Shown here in pieces: positions 35,791 to 44,937 of a stretch of 64,000 nt of DNA; positions within the stretch are counted from its first letter, which is position 1; every line of letters starts with the position of its first letter. The translations under genes were made by a program, and so were the position numbers. Under the pieces are notes generated by a model that searched no databases, was not told the origin of the DNA, and saw nothing but the letters and a program-made list of their open reading frames with translations. This stretch comes from Salinisphaera sp. G21_0 (GTDB lineage: Bacteria > Pseudomonadota > Gammaproteobacteria > Pseudomonadales > Endozoicomonadaceae): the NCBI RefSeq assembly GCF_017744115.1, contig NZ_JAGHQW010000004.1:124001-188000 (forward strand), read 5' to 3'.

Positions 35791-36423
35791 TCAGGCACCG
35801 GATACCTGACCAACTATTTCGTTATGACCGGTATAGTAATCAATATCCTTGATCACGCCTTCGTCAGATGTTTCCAGCAAAATCGGTTGGTGGATCTTAA
35901 GAATAGATTTAGCGCCTGCATCACCACTGAGTAATTTCAAATCTGCCTGAAGAGACGCCGGAAATAACACGGGGTGAGCCGGAATGGGATCTTCAGATTG
36001 ATAGATCGGCCTGATGATTTTATTGAATTCATGTTTTCTAAAACCTGCAATAAGGCGCTGGTAAGTATCAGGTTCGATGTGGGGCATGTCTCCGAGACAG
36101 AGAAGGATATTCTGATCGTCAGGAATATGGTCAATGGCGTGCACAATGGATGAACTCATACCTTGTTCAAAATCAGGATTGTCCGTGTAGGAAAGCTGGT
36201 ATTTATCCAACGCACGTTTAAGGCGGTGATCCTGAGGCCTGACAATAACTAAAACGTGATGAACATGGGGCTGAGCATTCAATGCACTGCGAATGGCCAT
36301 AGGGATGCCGTTAATATCATGCATCATTTTATGGCCGTTAAATCGCGTACCTTTACCGGCGGCTAAAATAACTGCGGTTATTTTCTCGCCAGTGTTCGAT
36401 GCTGCAATGCTAACGGATGTCAC
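35791..36423 (-). CDS. molybdenum cofactor nucleotidyltransferase (MocA/MobA-like)
   Basis: NTP transferase with the signature AVILAAGKGTRFNGHKM. The family transfers CMP (MocA) or GMP (MobA) to molybdopterin, and its place beside a molybdenum hydroxylase and XdhC favours MocA, the cytidylyltransferase. The metal-binding CLGDMPHI block is present. A long frame opens at 36525, but the part before about 36423 overlaps xdhC. The GTG at 36423, 14 bases inside the xdhC 3' end, gives a normal start (MTSVSIAAS) and translational coupling. Confidence 0.85.
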   Translation of the reverse strand: MTSVSIAASNTGEKITAVILAAGKGTRFNGHKMMHDINGIPMAIRSALNAQPHVHHVLVIVRPQDHRLKRALDKYQLSYTDNPDFEQGMSSSIVHAIDHIPDDQNILLCLGDMPHIEPDTYQRLIAGFRKHEFNKIIRPIYQSEDPIPAHPVLFPASLQADLKLLSGDAGAKSILKIHQPILLETSDEGVIKDIDYYTGHNEIVGQVSGA

Positions 36424-37411
36424 AGGCGGCCGTCTGACTGATTTGATCTTCTTTCTTTTCCAGTGCCTTACCAGGCTGTATGCCATTTTTAATGGCTGTG
36501 ATTTCAGCAAGAATAGACAGCGCAATTTCAGCCGGGGATTTACTGCCGATATTTAATCCCACCGGGCCATGGAGTTGGTTAACTTCAGCTTCACTGAAAT
36601 CAAAGTGTTCCCTGAGGCGGGCGCGACGTTCCTGGTTGTTGAGTTTTGAGCCAAGGGCACCAACATAGAAGGCATCACTTTTTAATGCGGTGAGTAATGC
36701 CATGTCGTCTACTTTCGGGTCATGGGCGACGGCGACAATGGCTGTACGAACATCCACGTTTAAATCCTGAATGATATCGTCAGGAAAACCTTGTAGCAGC
36801 GGTAAGTCTTTCAAGGGCCAGTTGCTCCGATAATCAGGCCTGGGATCGCTAACCAACACTTCAAACCCAAGGCCCTGGGCAAATTCAGCCAGATATCGGC
36901 CAGTTTCACCGGCACCAATCACCATTAATCGCCAGGTTGGGCCAAATACGTTTTGCCAGTGGGTTGGTGACAGCTCGGGTGCCTGTTGCTGCCAGGGAAG
37001 ATAAGTCACCTGACCCGTTTCAAGGCTTACCTTTCTTAAGCAGGTTTTTCTGGCGGCAATATGATCAATCAGAAATTTAACATCTTTAATGTCATTGAGA
37101 GGTTCCGCCATAAGTTCTAAAGCACCGCCGCAAGGTAATCCAAAACGGTGACGCTCTTCGGCCGTTTCTCCGTACATGATTTTTTGTACAAATCTGACCG
37201 GATGTTGGGCCAGCTGTTCGATCAAATCTTCTTCAACACAACCGCCACTGACACTGCCAAAAAAACGACCAGAAGAACTTACCGCTAAAAGGGAGCCTAC
37301 CGGGCGGGGGGAAGTACCCCAGGTTTTAGCCACACTGACGAGTGTAATATTCTCGCCTTGTTCAAGGCAGGATAAACAACCGTTTAATACTTCTAATTGT
37401 GAGCCTTGCAT
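36410..37411 (-). CDS. XdhC family molybdenum hydroxylase maturation protein
   Basis: Chaperone that binds molybdenum cofactor, promotes its sulfuration and delivers it to hydroxylases of the xanthine oxidase family. The 333 residues carry the XdhC/CoxI N-terminal domain (VSVAKTWGTSPRPVGSLLAV, then GSVSGGCVEEDL) and a C-terminal Rossmann domain (RLMVIGAGETGRYLAE, YVGALGSK). It lies between the molybdenum subunit gene and the MocA-like gene, all on the minus strand. A 10-bp inverted repeat separates it from the upstream gene. Confidence 0.93.
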   Translation of the reverse strand: MQGSQLEVLNGCLSCLEQGENITLVSVAKTWGTSPRPVGSLLAVSSSGRFFGSVSGGCVEEDLIEQLAQHPVRFVQKIMYGETAEERHRFGLPCGGALELMAEPLNDIKDVKFLIDHIAARKTCLRKVSLETGQVTYLPWQQQAPELSPTHWQNVFGPTWRLMVIGAGETGRYLAEFAQGLGFEVLVSDPRPDYRSNWPLKDLPLLQGFPDDIIQDLNVDVRTAIVAVAHDPKVDDMALLTALKSDAFYVGALGSKLNNQERRARLREHFDFSEAEVNQLHGPVGLNIGSKSPAEIALSILAEITAIKNGIQPGKALEKKEDQISQTAACDIR

Positions 37412-37444
37412 ATTGTTTTAATTAAACCTTTGCACATAACTGGT

Positions 37445-37478
37445 CTTCGTCCCTCAGGTAGCCTCCCAAGGGACGAAG
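37445..37478 (-). other. intercistronic hairpin before xdhC
   Basis: CTTCGTCCCT (37445-37454) and AGGGACGAAG (37469-37478) are a perfect 10-bp inverted repeat with a 14-base loop, between the molybdenum subunit stop and the xdhC start. No T-run follows on the minus strand, so it may tune expression of the structural genes over the maturation genes by protecting or processing the mRNA. Confidence 0.6.
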
Positions 37479-37491
37479 CACCACACTCAAA

Positions 37492-39747
37492 TTAACTCAG
37501 TTTAAGAGGCAAGCTTCTTAAACGCTTACCCGTTGCGGCAAAGATGGCATTGCCCACGGCACCGGCAATGGGTGGTAAACCGGGTTCACCGACACCCGTT
37601 GGTGCTTCATCACTTTCTACAATGACTACCTCAATGTCTGGAGATTCATTCATTCGCAGTATCGGGTAATCATGGAAGTTACTTTGCACCACTGCACCGT
37701 CTTTAACGGTGATCTCACCGTAAAGGGCAGCGGTTAAGCCAAACAGGATGCCACTTTCCATTTGCTGGATAACGATTTCAGGGTTAACCGCCAAACCGCA
37801 ATCCAGCACACAGGTCACTTTGTGAACTTTGATTTGACCGTTGTTCACCGATACCTCTGCGATTTGAGTTACGTAAGACAGGAACGAAGCATGAACGGCT
37901 ACGCCGTGATAGTGTCCTTCAGGTAAAGGTTTTCCCCATCCCACTTTTTCGGCTGCCAGCTTCAGCGTGTTCGCCAGTCGAGGATTATTTTTTAAGTGTT
38001 TCAGGCGATAGGCGACAGGATCCTGTTTTTGCAAAATGGCCACTTCATCCATCATGCTTTCTTTAAAGAAGCCACTGAATGAGTGACCAACACTGCGCCA
38101 GAAACCTACCGGTAGTCCCGGATCAACGGTAACGTGGTCAGCGGATTTATGGTTGGCATCATAATCTTCGAATAAGCCTTCTACGGAAGTAGGATCTACC
38201 GTCCAGCCGTCAAACAGGCCGTAACCCGCTTTACTGATCCAATCAACCATGCCACCAGGCAGGAATCCCGGCATCATGGCATCGGCCACCTCATCAATGG
38301 TATAGGGCAGGATGTTCGGGCCAGAACGCTTAACGTTCCAGCTGTCAATATTACCGTCTTTATCCAGGCCAACCTGAAATTTAGCCATGGACGCAGGACG
38401 ATAATAATCGCGTTTTGTATCGTCTTCACGGCTCCAGATCAGTTGCACCGGAAGACCGGATGCCTTGGCAATGGAAACGGCTTCTGCAACATAGTCGTTT
38501 GATATACGACGTCCGAACCCTCCCCCCAGGAACGTACTATGAACAGTCACATCGTCTTTTGCTACATCACCGTAAAAGGCAGCTAATTTGGCGGCAACAC
38601 CAGGGTTTTGGCAGCCTGTCCAGATTTCTAATTTATTACCGGTGAATTTCGCCGTGCAATTCATCGGCTCCATTGTGGCGTGGGCCAGGTAGGGAGCCCA
38701 ATACTCTCCGGACACAACCGTATCAGAGGTTTTTAATGCATCACGACCGTTGCCTTCTTCGTGTGCATTATCGGATTCATCGCTATCCAATGCGGCTTTA
38801 AATAATTGTTTACCGTTGCCTGCTTCAGTGGAGTCACTGGAAAAGTCAGACAGGGTTTCCGGTAATTCCCATTGCACGTCCAGCACAGGCAAGGCGGCTT
38901 TTGCCTGATAGTAATGATCCGCCACCACGGCCACACCGTTAAAGATGCTGACCACGGCTTTGACGCCGGGCAGGCTTTTCACGTTGCTATCATCAAAGCT
39001 TTTCACGGTGCCACCCAATACGGGGCAGCGTTTTAATGCCGCCCGGTGCAGGCCTGCAAACTCCACGTCCAAACCAAATTCCGCTGAGCCTGTGCTTTTC
39101 GCTACGGCGTCCAAACGTTTTGAGTGTTTACCAATGTATTTGAAGTCTGCTTTTTTCTTGAGCGGTGTCTCTTCAGGAAGACTCAAATGAGCCGCCACTT
39201 TGGTAAAGTCACCGTAAGGCAGTTTTTTACCATTGGCGACAATCATGCCGTTATCCGTTTGAATTTGATCCAGCGGCAGTTGCAGTACTTGTGCGGCCGC
39301 CTGTCGAATAACCATACGGACATTTGCCGCCATTTGCCGCAGCGGAATAAAATGCACACGAATGCTGTTGCTACCACCGGTCAGCTGCAGTTTATATTCC
39401 GGGTTTGCATATTCTTCGTGAGCACCAACGTTTTTAACATTGATTTTACCCGGATGAACGTCGAGTTCTTCCGCCAGCATGGTGGTCAGGCCCGTGTACA
39501 CGCCCTGGCCCATTTCGGAACGGGGAAGATAAAAATAAATGTCATTATTGGCGGTAATTTGCAGCAATGCATTGGGTTGCAAATCACCGTCCATGGCATT
39601 GGGGAATTTAACACTGGCGCAGCCCGTCAGTGGAATTCCCACCACTAAACCACCACCGACAATGCCCATTTTTTTGAGAAAGCTGCGGCGGGAGCTGTTT
39701 TGTAATGTGTGTTTGTTTTGCGTTAGTGGTTGTTCAGTGACGCTCAT
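37492..39747 (-). CDS. periplasmic molybdenum hydroxylase large subunit (IorB/CoxL-like)
   Basis: Molybdopterin-binding subunit of an aldehyde or N-heterocycle oxidoreductase of the isoquinoline 1-oxidoreductase type. The start has a twin-arginine signal (SRRSFLKKMG) followed by a hydrophobic run and cysteine (LTGCASV), so it is exported folded through Tat and possibly lipidated. Cofactor-binding stretches are visible (LGGGFGRRISNDY; HATMEPMNCTA), and the late GVGEPGLPP holds the catalytic glutamate. The length of 751 residues fits IorB. Ribosome binding site AGGAGG lies inside the end of the preceding 2Fe-2S gene (4-base overlap). Natural substrate unknown. Confidence 0.93.
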   Translation of the reverse strand: MSVTEQPLTQNKHTLQNSSRRSFLKKMGIVGGGLVVGIPLTGCASVKFPNAMDGDLQPNALLQITANNDIYFYLPRSEMGQGVYTGLTTMLAEELDVHPGKINVKNVGAHEEYANPEYKLQLTGGSNSIRVHFIPLRQMAANVRMVIRQAAAQVLQLPLDQIQTDNGMIVANGKKLPYGDFTKVAAHLSLPEETPLKKKADFKYIGKHSKRLDAVAKSTGSAEFGLDVEFAGLHRAALKRCPVLGGTVKSFDDSNVKSLPGVKAVVSIFNGVAVVADHYYQAKAALPVLDVQWELPETLSDFSSDSTEAGNGKQLFKAALDSDESDNAHEEGNGRDALKTSDTVVSGEYWAPYLAHATMEPMNCTAKFTGNKLEIWTGCQNPGVAAKLAAFYGDVAKDDVTVHSTFLGGGFGRRISNDYVAEAVSIAKASGLPVQLIWSREDDTKRDYYRPASMAKFQVGLDKDGNIDSWNVKRSGPNILPYTIDEVADAMMPGFLPGGMVDWISKAGYGLFDGWTVDPTSVEGLFEDYDANHKSADHVTVDPGLPVGFWRSVGHSFSGFFKESMMDEVAILQKQDPVAYRLKHLKNNPRLANTLKLAAEKVGWGKPLPEGHYHGVAVHASFLSYVTQIAEVSVNNGQIKVHKVTCVLDCGLAVNPEIVIQQMESGILFGLTAALYGEITVKDGAVVQSNFHDYPILRMNESPDIEVVIVESDEAPTGVGEPGLPPIAGAVGNAIFAATGKRLRSLPLKLS

Positions 39748-40283
39748 GATTGCACCTCCTGTGTCTCCGGTGATGCAGTTGCCGTTGGATCAAATACCTG
39801 AACCGCTTGCAAACGGCCTTTGCCATTTCTTAAATCTGCCGCTGCATTTTTGATGGCTTTTTTCACATTGGGATAGGTGCCGCATCGGCAGATATTGCCG
39901 CTCATGGCGATGTCGATATCGCTGTCACTGGGGTTGTTGTTCTGGCTCAGCAATGCGGTAGCACTGATGATTTGCCCACTTTGGCAATAGCCACATTGTG
40001 GAACGTCGGCTTCAACCCAGGCGTTTTGCAAAGTGGACATCATTTGTGGGTTACCAAGGCCTTCAATGGTGGTGATATGTCGATTGGCCACGGCTTGAAC
40101 CGGCATGATGCAGGTTCGGGTACTCACACCATCGATTAACATGCTACAGGCACCACATAAGCCCATACCGCAACCGAATTTTGTGCCTTTCATGGTCAAA
40201 TGTTCACGAACCACCCAGAGCAACGGTGTATCTCCCGGAGCGTCGACATTTACCGTTTGTCCATTTAACTTAAAGCTAATCAC
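39744..40283 (-). CDS. 2Fe-2S subunit of the molybdenum hydroxylase (IorA/CoxS-like)
   Basis: Small electron-transfer subunit with two 2Fe-2S clusters. The plant-type cluster motif is GCGMGLCGACSML (about 38-50) and the second cluster is CGYCQSGQ...ICRCGTYPN. The start is a GTG at 40283 with GGAGG five bases upstream. It has no export signal, so it should be carried across the membrane by the Tat signal of the large subunit. At 179 residues it is slightly longer than usual. It is the first gene of the four-gene cassette on the minus strand. Confidence 0.94.
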   Translation of the reverse strand: MISFKLNGQTVNVDAPGDTPLLWVVREHLTMKGTKFGCGMGLCGACSMLIDGVSTRTCIMPVQAVANRHITTIEGLGNPQMMSTLQNAWVEADVPQCGYCQSGQIISATALLSQNNNPSDSDIDIAMSGNICRCGTYPNVKKAIKNAAADLRNGKGRLQAVQVFDPTATASPETQEVQS

Positions 40284-40427
40284 GTGTGCCTCCCCCGGCA
40301 GTGTCAGTTTCTTATTTGGCGCTAAAAACTCATCAAAATATTTTTTTAATCCGCAGGCATTTGTCGTCAGTTTTTTTATATTCGTACATACCCTGCGCCG
40401 CAGCCTGATTGGCTACGGTCGCAGATA

Positions 40428-40454
40428 GCATTCCTGTAAAAACAGTAGGAATGC
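40428..40454 (-). other. inverted repeat after pyrE
   Basis: GCATTCCT (40428-40435) pairs with AGGAATGC (40447-40454); CTGT/ACAG inside extends the stem with one bulged base. It lies 12 bases beyond the pyrE stop. No strong T-run follows on the minus strand, so it is a possible but not certain terminator. Confidence 0.45.
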
Positions 40455-40465
40455 CAGTTTAAGTC

Positions 40466-41125
40466 TTATACCCCATAGGCATCTCTATAGGCTTTAATTT
40501 CCGGCGCGTATCGACGGATTTCCGGATGATGTTCACTATACTCAAGCAAGTCAGACAGGGAAACAATACTCAACACCGGAATATTGAAATCACGCTCCAC
40601 TTCCTGGATGGCAGAAAGCTCTTTTAGCGTTGCGGACTCCCCTTGCCCTTTTTCCTGACGATCCATGGCGACCACAACGGCTGCGGGTGTCGCGTCTGTT
40701 TGCTCAATAATGGTCATCACTTCACGAATCGCTGTGCCTGCCGTGATAACATCATCAACAATCACGACCCGCCCTTCCAGGGGCGTACCGACAATATTCC
40801 CTCCTTCACCATGATCTTTGGCCTCCTTGCGATTGAAGCACCACGGCACATTCCGGTTATGCTTTTCGAATAATGCGACAGCGGTCGCAGTGGCCAATGG
40901 GATACCTTTGTAGGCGGGCCCAAACAGCAGGTCAAATTCAAGCCCGGCATTGACCATGGCTGAGGCATAAAACTGACCGAGTTTGCTGATGGCTTCACCA
41001 CTGTGGAATAACCCGGCATTAAAGAAGTAAGGAGATTTTCTTCCGGACTTCAGGGTGAACTCACCAAAACGGAGCACCTGCTGCTCAATGGCGAAATCCA
41101 GAAATTCTTTTTGGTACTGATGCAT
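40466..41125 (-). CDS. pyrE: orotate phosphoribosyltransferase
   Basis: Adds phosphoribosyl to orotate, making OMP in pyrimidine synthesis. The PRPP-binding motif is [16 protein letters not shown]. The N-terminal [16 protein letters not shown] and the [10 protein letters not shown] loop are intact, and the length of 219 residues is that of the E. coli enzyme (213). It is divergent from crc, the order in Pseudomonas, separated by about 560 bases. Confidence 0.96.
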   Translation of the reverse strand: MHQYQKEFLDFAIEQQVLRFGEFTLKSGRKSPYFFNAGLFHSGEAISKLGQFYASAMVNAGLEFDLLFGPAYKGIPLATATAVALFEKHNRNVPWCFNRKEAKDHGEGGNIVGTPLEGRVVIVDDVITAGTAIREVMTIIEQTDATPAAVVVAMDRQEKGQGESATLKELSAIQEVERDFNIPVLSIVSLSDLLEYSEHHPEIRRYAPEIKAYRDAYGV

Positions 41126-41688
41126 CGGGAGGGTCCTGTTTGCTATATGCCCGTAGTGCCGGACTCAAGAGCTGATCTTATACCAATATATGACCCTAAA
41201 TCCCCTGTGTGAGGTGTTATTTCAGAGATATTGTGCAATTTATAATATTGGTTGCATCCCGGTCAGCAGGTGTGAAATTACGGAAACCGTCAGGTGTCAC
41301 TTCGTCAGAACTGCAGGCTGCTGTAGAAGAGACCGGATTTATGCGGATAAACATACGGGAGGCGACCGGTTATCATTTGTCCGATATAATCCATAAATTT
41401 CTGTGTTCAACCGTACCATAAGAATGTTAATCATGCCTTATAATAGGGGTGAGGGCTCTTACCAACTCTGTCGTACAGTTGATGCAGGGTTAATCCCGGT
41501 TGAGTAACTGTATCCTTGAAAAGCTTAGACTTTAGCCGTCGTTCATCCTGATCAAAGCAACTGCTGCTCAGGCTGAGATTTGCTCAAATGGTTTTGCAGG
41601 TCTTCAGTTTCTGTTTTTCCGGTTACTGTCTTGCCGAGGTAACAAGCTTAATGCCAGAGCGTGTAAACGGCCTGGTAAGGTGTATTCG
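41126..41688. other. pyrE-crc divergent intergenic region
   Basis: About 560 bases without a supported gene. A perfect TATAAT (41439-41444) reads toward crc but has no good -35 at the usual distance. Two overlapping open frames (about 41190-41396 and 41209-41421) lack ribosome binding sites and family features. The region is long enough for a leader or small RNA, but I see no terminator to delimit one. Confidence 0.4.
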
Positions 41689-42462
41689 ATGAGAGTTATC
41701 AGTTTAAATTGCGAAGGCATTAAAAACGCACGGGAAAAAGGCCTGTTTGACTGGCTTCTGGAGCAGGATGCTGACCTTATCTGTCTGCAGGATACTCGTG
41801 AAGACGAGCAGGTGATTGAGGATCAGTATTTTCTTGATGGCTACTTTGGTTATGCTTTCAGTGGTTACAACAGGGTTGAGCGAGGCGGTGTAGCCATCTA
41901 TACCCGTCATGCTCCCAAGGCTATTATCAGTGGCCTTGGTATTCCTGAGGTTGATGAAACCGGCCGTTACCTTCAGGCAGACTTTGACAAGATCAGTCTT
42001 GTCAGCCTGTACGTACCGGAAGGTGACAGTGAAGAAAACCTGAATTTCAAGTACCGTTTCCTGGATGGCTATTCGCACCACTTAAGCAAACAACGTCGTA
42101 AGCGTCGTGAGTTCCTTATGTGCGGCACCTGGAACATTGCACACCGCAAGATTGATGTGGCTAACTGGCGTGATGCCCAGGAGGTCTCAGGTTTCAATCA
42201 GGCCGAGCGTGGCTGGATGGAAGGTTTGCTGGGTGATATGGGCTTCTTTGATGCCTATCGTGAGGTTGACCGGGAAGCGGGCAAATACAGCTGGTGGCAA
42301 GATGAGTATCTGCGCCATGACAATGTTGGCATGCGTATCGATTACCAGATTATCACTCCGGGCATGCGTCACCGCGTGCTGAATGGTGGTATCTACAAGG
42401 GGCAGGTCTTCTCATCCCATGCACCGGTCATCATTGATTATGACTGGGAGCTGGGGTTCTGA
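41689..42462 (+). CDS. crc: catabolite repression control protein Crc
   Basis: Member of the exonuclease III fold family that in Pseudomonas acts with Hfq to repress translation of catabolic mRNAs. The ATG at 41689 has AAGG eight bases upstream and gives MRVISLNCEGI, close to Pseudomonas Crc. Shared blocks include DADLICLQDTR, GRYLQADFDKISL, LSKQRRKRREF and the end SSHAPVIIDYDWEL. Catalytic positions of exonuclease III are altered: the GDxN aspartate is replaced (CGTWNI) and the final DH is SH, so nuclease activity is unlikely, as for Pseudomonas Crc. It lies next to pyrE, as in that genus. Confidence 0.92.
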   Translation: MRVISLNCEGIKNAREKGLFDWLLEQDADLICLQDTREDEQVIEDQYFLDGYFGYAFSGYNRVERGGVAIYTRHAPKAIISGLGIPEVDETGRYLQADFDKISLVSLYVPEGDSEENLNFKYRFLDGYSHHLSKQRRKRREFLMCGTWNIAHRKIDVANWRDAQEVSGFNQAERGWMEGLLGDMGFFDAYREVDREAGKYSWWQDEYLRHDNVGMRIDYQIITPGMRHRVLNGGIYKGQVFSSHAPVIIDYDWELGF

Positions 42463-42521
42463 CTATTTCCTGTTCCGGGACCTGATTAATCGTTTTGTTC
42501 CCGGATAGGAACATCACTGAA

Positions 42522-42560
42522 GAAGGAGAGAGTCAACAACGTTGGCAACCTCCTTTTTTC
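42522..42560 (+). terminator. intrinsic terminator after crc
   Basis: AAGGAG (42523-42528) pairs with CTCCTT (42550-42555), with an inner CAAC/GTTG stem, and is followed by TTTTC. The T-run and position 60 bases after the stop fit a terminator for crc. Confidence 0.6.
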
Positions 42561-42700
42561 ACTTTTACTGAAAAAGAATAAAGTTTCTGATTTGAGTAAT
42601 CACTCTACAGTGTGTCGATTTGTCGTCCATTGTATGGAACTTTTTAATAGACGCACGGTCAATGGTACAGTAAAAAAATTGCTGACAGGTTAATTCAGGA

Positions 42701-44161
42701 GTGCCGGATGCCGTGAATATTCTGACCAAACCCGCTCAATCATTCTGTTCTGTCGTCCAGACTCGGGATATAGCCACACAAACAGAAAAAAGTGCTATCA
42801 ATCACCTTGGAAAGGAGGTGAAACTTATTGCTCCCCGTTATTTGTATAATACCTGTTTTCCTTACCAAAGAACGAAAGTATGCCAGGATGAGTTGTCCCG
42901 AAAAATCAAAATTATCAGAACAAATGCGTCATTGATTAATTTTCCATTGATTGAGACTGCCTTACTGGCTAAATATGGCTTGTCCAAATGCATTGCCAAA
43001 GAGCAAGGCAAAAGATTTATTGCCGAATGTGCCATCGCCACTGCCATTAATGTGCAAATGCCTATCGGTAAAACGGAGGGCAGACTGGAAGGAGGAGATC
43101 TTCAATATTTGGGTGAGTGTATTAACAGCCTGGAAACTCTGATGGTAGAGGGGTGGAATTTAGAAGCATCGAAACGTCTGAAGAAAAACCTGGTTTATGA
43201 AAAAACGCGAATCACCATTCCGTACGAAAACCTGAACAGTGACCGGAAAGATGCGGTCAAGAACTATATTCTGAAAAACCGGACACTCTTTGTTAACGAT
43301 GCAGCAACTGAAAAAACAACTCAAGCCCTCAACCTGTTCAGACATCAGTTAGCCTATCAGAATGCTCTGGGTCTATACCCCCGGACACCCCAACTATTCG
43401 ACCTGAGTTCCCCACAAACAATCATCGATATTGAGGCTAACAGAGTGTTTCCGGGGGATGAATCCGGCGTACAGGAAATCCGGGGTGTCCTGAAGGCAAA
43501 AATGACCCGGGTGCTGGCACAAATGACCGACCCTGACTCAGAGCTGGTCAGTATGATGCTGGAGGATAAACGCGCTGCTGGCACTCTGGCAGATGGCGAC
43601 AAACAAATCCTCAGAGCAGCGTTGACCCGTCACCACGCACAAATGCCCATACCTGGCCCTGAGGCATGTCTGTTTTATTTGCAGTTTGCATTTGAGTTCA
43701 GGGCGAGTCTGATGTCTTCAGGCCTGGATCCAGAAGCGCTGTCTTCGGTAATTGTTGGCTGCCTGAATATGCATCAACTTGCAAGACGGAATCAGAAAAT
43801 CCAACAGGTGGAGATCTCCTGGGAAAGTTTATTGCATGCCTGGTCGCAAAGCAGCAGGATCTTATCAGTTTTATCGTACATAAAAACATCAGACGACATG
43901 GAATCATTGGTCAAAGAGTGTGGTAAACAACTGACGTATGTACCGGATACAAACTTTTTCAGGATGATTAATAACCCATGGGTTTGTGAGAAATTAAAGA
44001 TTACCCCCCAATACGCCCCGGAGTATCACCAGAATAACCAACCTGGCAGCAGTTCAGGCCCGGGCTTTATAGCTAACTCAGACAACGGTACGCGAAAACG
44101 ACCAGCAAATAGCGATGATACTGTTCCGCACTCCAGTAAAATGGCCCGCCCGACAGAGTAA
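42701..44161 (+). CDS. hypothetical protein with basic C-terminal tail
   Basis: A protein of about 486 residues I do not recognise. It is largely helical, with no signal peptide, transmembrane segment or known motif. The last 45 residues are disordered: serine- and asparagine-rich and basic (KRPANSDD, SSKMARP). The start is uncertain: a GTG at 42701 overlaps the AGGA site, and a GTG at 42713 with GGA five bases before it is at least as good. It is inserted between crc and rph, which are adjacent in Pseudomonas, so it is probably an accessory gene. An effector role is possible only by context. Confidence 0.65.
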   Translation: MPDAVNILTKPAQSFCSVVQTRDIATQTEKSAINHLGKEVKLIAPRYLYNTCFPYQRTKVCQDELSRKIKIIRTNASLINFPLIETALLAKYGLSKCIAKEQGKRFIAECAIATAINVQMPIGKTEGRLEGGDLQYLGECINSLETLMVEGWNLEASKRLKKNLVYEKTRITIPYENLNSDRKDAVKNYILKNRTLFVNDAATEKTTQALNLFRHQLAYQNALGLYPRTPQLFDLSSPQTIIDIEANRVFPGDESGVQEIRGVLKAKMTRVLAQMTDPDSELVSMMLEDKRAAGTLADGDKQILRAALTRHHAQMPIPGPEACLFYLQFAFEFRASLMSSGLDPEALSSVIVGCLNMHQLARRNQKIQQVEISWESLLHAWSQSSRILSVLSYIKTSDDMESLVKECGKQLTYVPDTNFFRMINNPWVCEKLKITPQYAPEYHQNNQPGSSSGPGFIANSDNGTRKRPANSDDTVPHSSKMARPTE

Positions 44162-44263
44162 ACAGAACATTGGGTACTTTGTCGTAAAATGAGTGTTCGT
44201 GAAGTTGATTCAGGCTCTAAAGAACCGCAATTCATCAATTAATAAGAAAAGATTAATGTACTG

Positions 44264-44851
44264 TTATTTTCTGATGAAGTTTTGGATCATCTGGATACAT
44301 TCGTCGGTTCTTTTTTCAATATCAGTACTTTCCATCATCAGGATCTTTTTTTCAGATATTCCGGGATCGACGGTGTTGCACAGTACCCACTGATCAATAT
44401 CTTTCTGAAAAATGATATCGTCACTGCGAATGCCATCACTCGCCAGTGCAAATTTTCCTGTTGGCAGATAGCAGTAAGCATCAATTTTCTGGCTAATGGC
44501 GTTGGCCAGCTTGAGCATATAAGGGCTGATAGGGGTATCGCATATTTTCAGCCAATATCGATGGTAGGCAAGTAATGAGGGAGGACCTGTATCGATAATG
44601 CCATGACCTTGCAGATTCTCTGTCCACTCAAGCATGGCACCCAGTGCCGATCCCGCCATGGCCGTGGAAGTAACCTGACGGATTGCCTGATCTTCAACTA
44701 TTGCGTCACGGGGCGTCTTATACTTCAGATGTTTTGCGATTTTTCGGTAATAGTCGGTGAATACCGACCACTCACTCCCAAGCTCTTTTACGAGAGCGTT
44801 ACAGAGTGTTGTTTTACCCGTTCCATGGGAACCAATAAGTGAAATAATCAT
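44264..44851 (-). CDS. P-loop ATPase/kinase-like protein (AAA_28/NadR-kinase-like)
   Basis: A 195-residue nucleotide-binding protein. The Walker A motif is IGSHGTGKTTL near the N-terminus (residues 6-16) and a Walker B-like GIIDTGPPS follows in the middle. The small size and GTGKTT loop recall AAA_28 and NadR-kinase-like proteins that phosphorylate small molecules. An FxDYYRKIAKH segment after the first strand and the C-terminal RTDECIQMIQNFI helix are also typical of this class. The ATG at 44851 has AGGT eight bases upstream. It is convergent with the hypothetical gene at 42701 and lies between crc and rph. Substrate unknown. Confidence 0.75.
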   Translation of the reverse strand: MIISLIGSHGTGKTTLCNALVKELGSEWSVFTDYYRKIAKHLKYKTPRDAIVEDQAIRQVTSTAMAGSALGAMLEWTENLQGHGIIDTGPPSLLAYHRYWLKICDTPISPYMLKLANAISQKIDAYCYLPTGKFALASDGIRSDDIIFQKDIDQWVLCNTVDPGISEKKILMMESTDIEKRTDECIQMIQNFIRK

Positions 44852-44873
44852 ACTGCTGACCTGTTACAGAGTA

Positions 44874-44898
44874 AGAACCCGGCATATAGCCGGGTTCT
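44874..44898 (-). terminator. hairpin between rph and the ATPase gene
   Basis: AGAACCCGGC (44874-44883) and GCCGGGTTCT (44889-44898) form a perfect 10-bp stem with a 5-base loop, about 40 bases past the rph stop and 23 before the ATPase gene start. Only TTAC follows on the minus strand, so it may be a terminator with a weak tail or a 3'-end protector. Confidence 0.6.
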
Positions 44899-44937
44899 AT
44901 TAAAAATAGCTCAAGCAAAAGGACAGGTAGTAAAGTG

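Noticed and set aside
41190-41421. Two overlapping small open frames between pyrE and crc
   Set aside because: No ribosome binding sites, no family resemblance, mutually exclusive frames.
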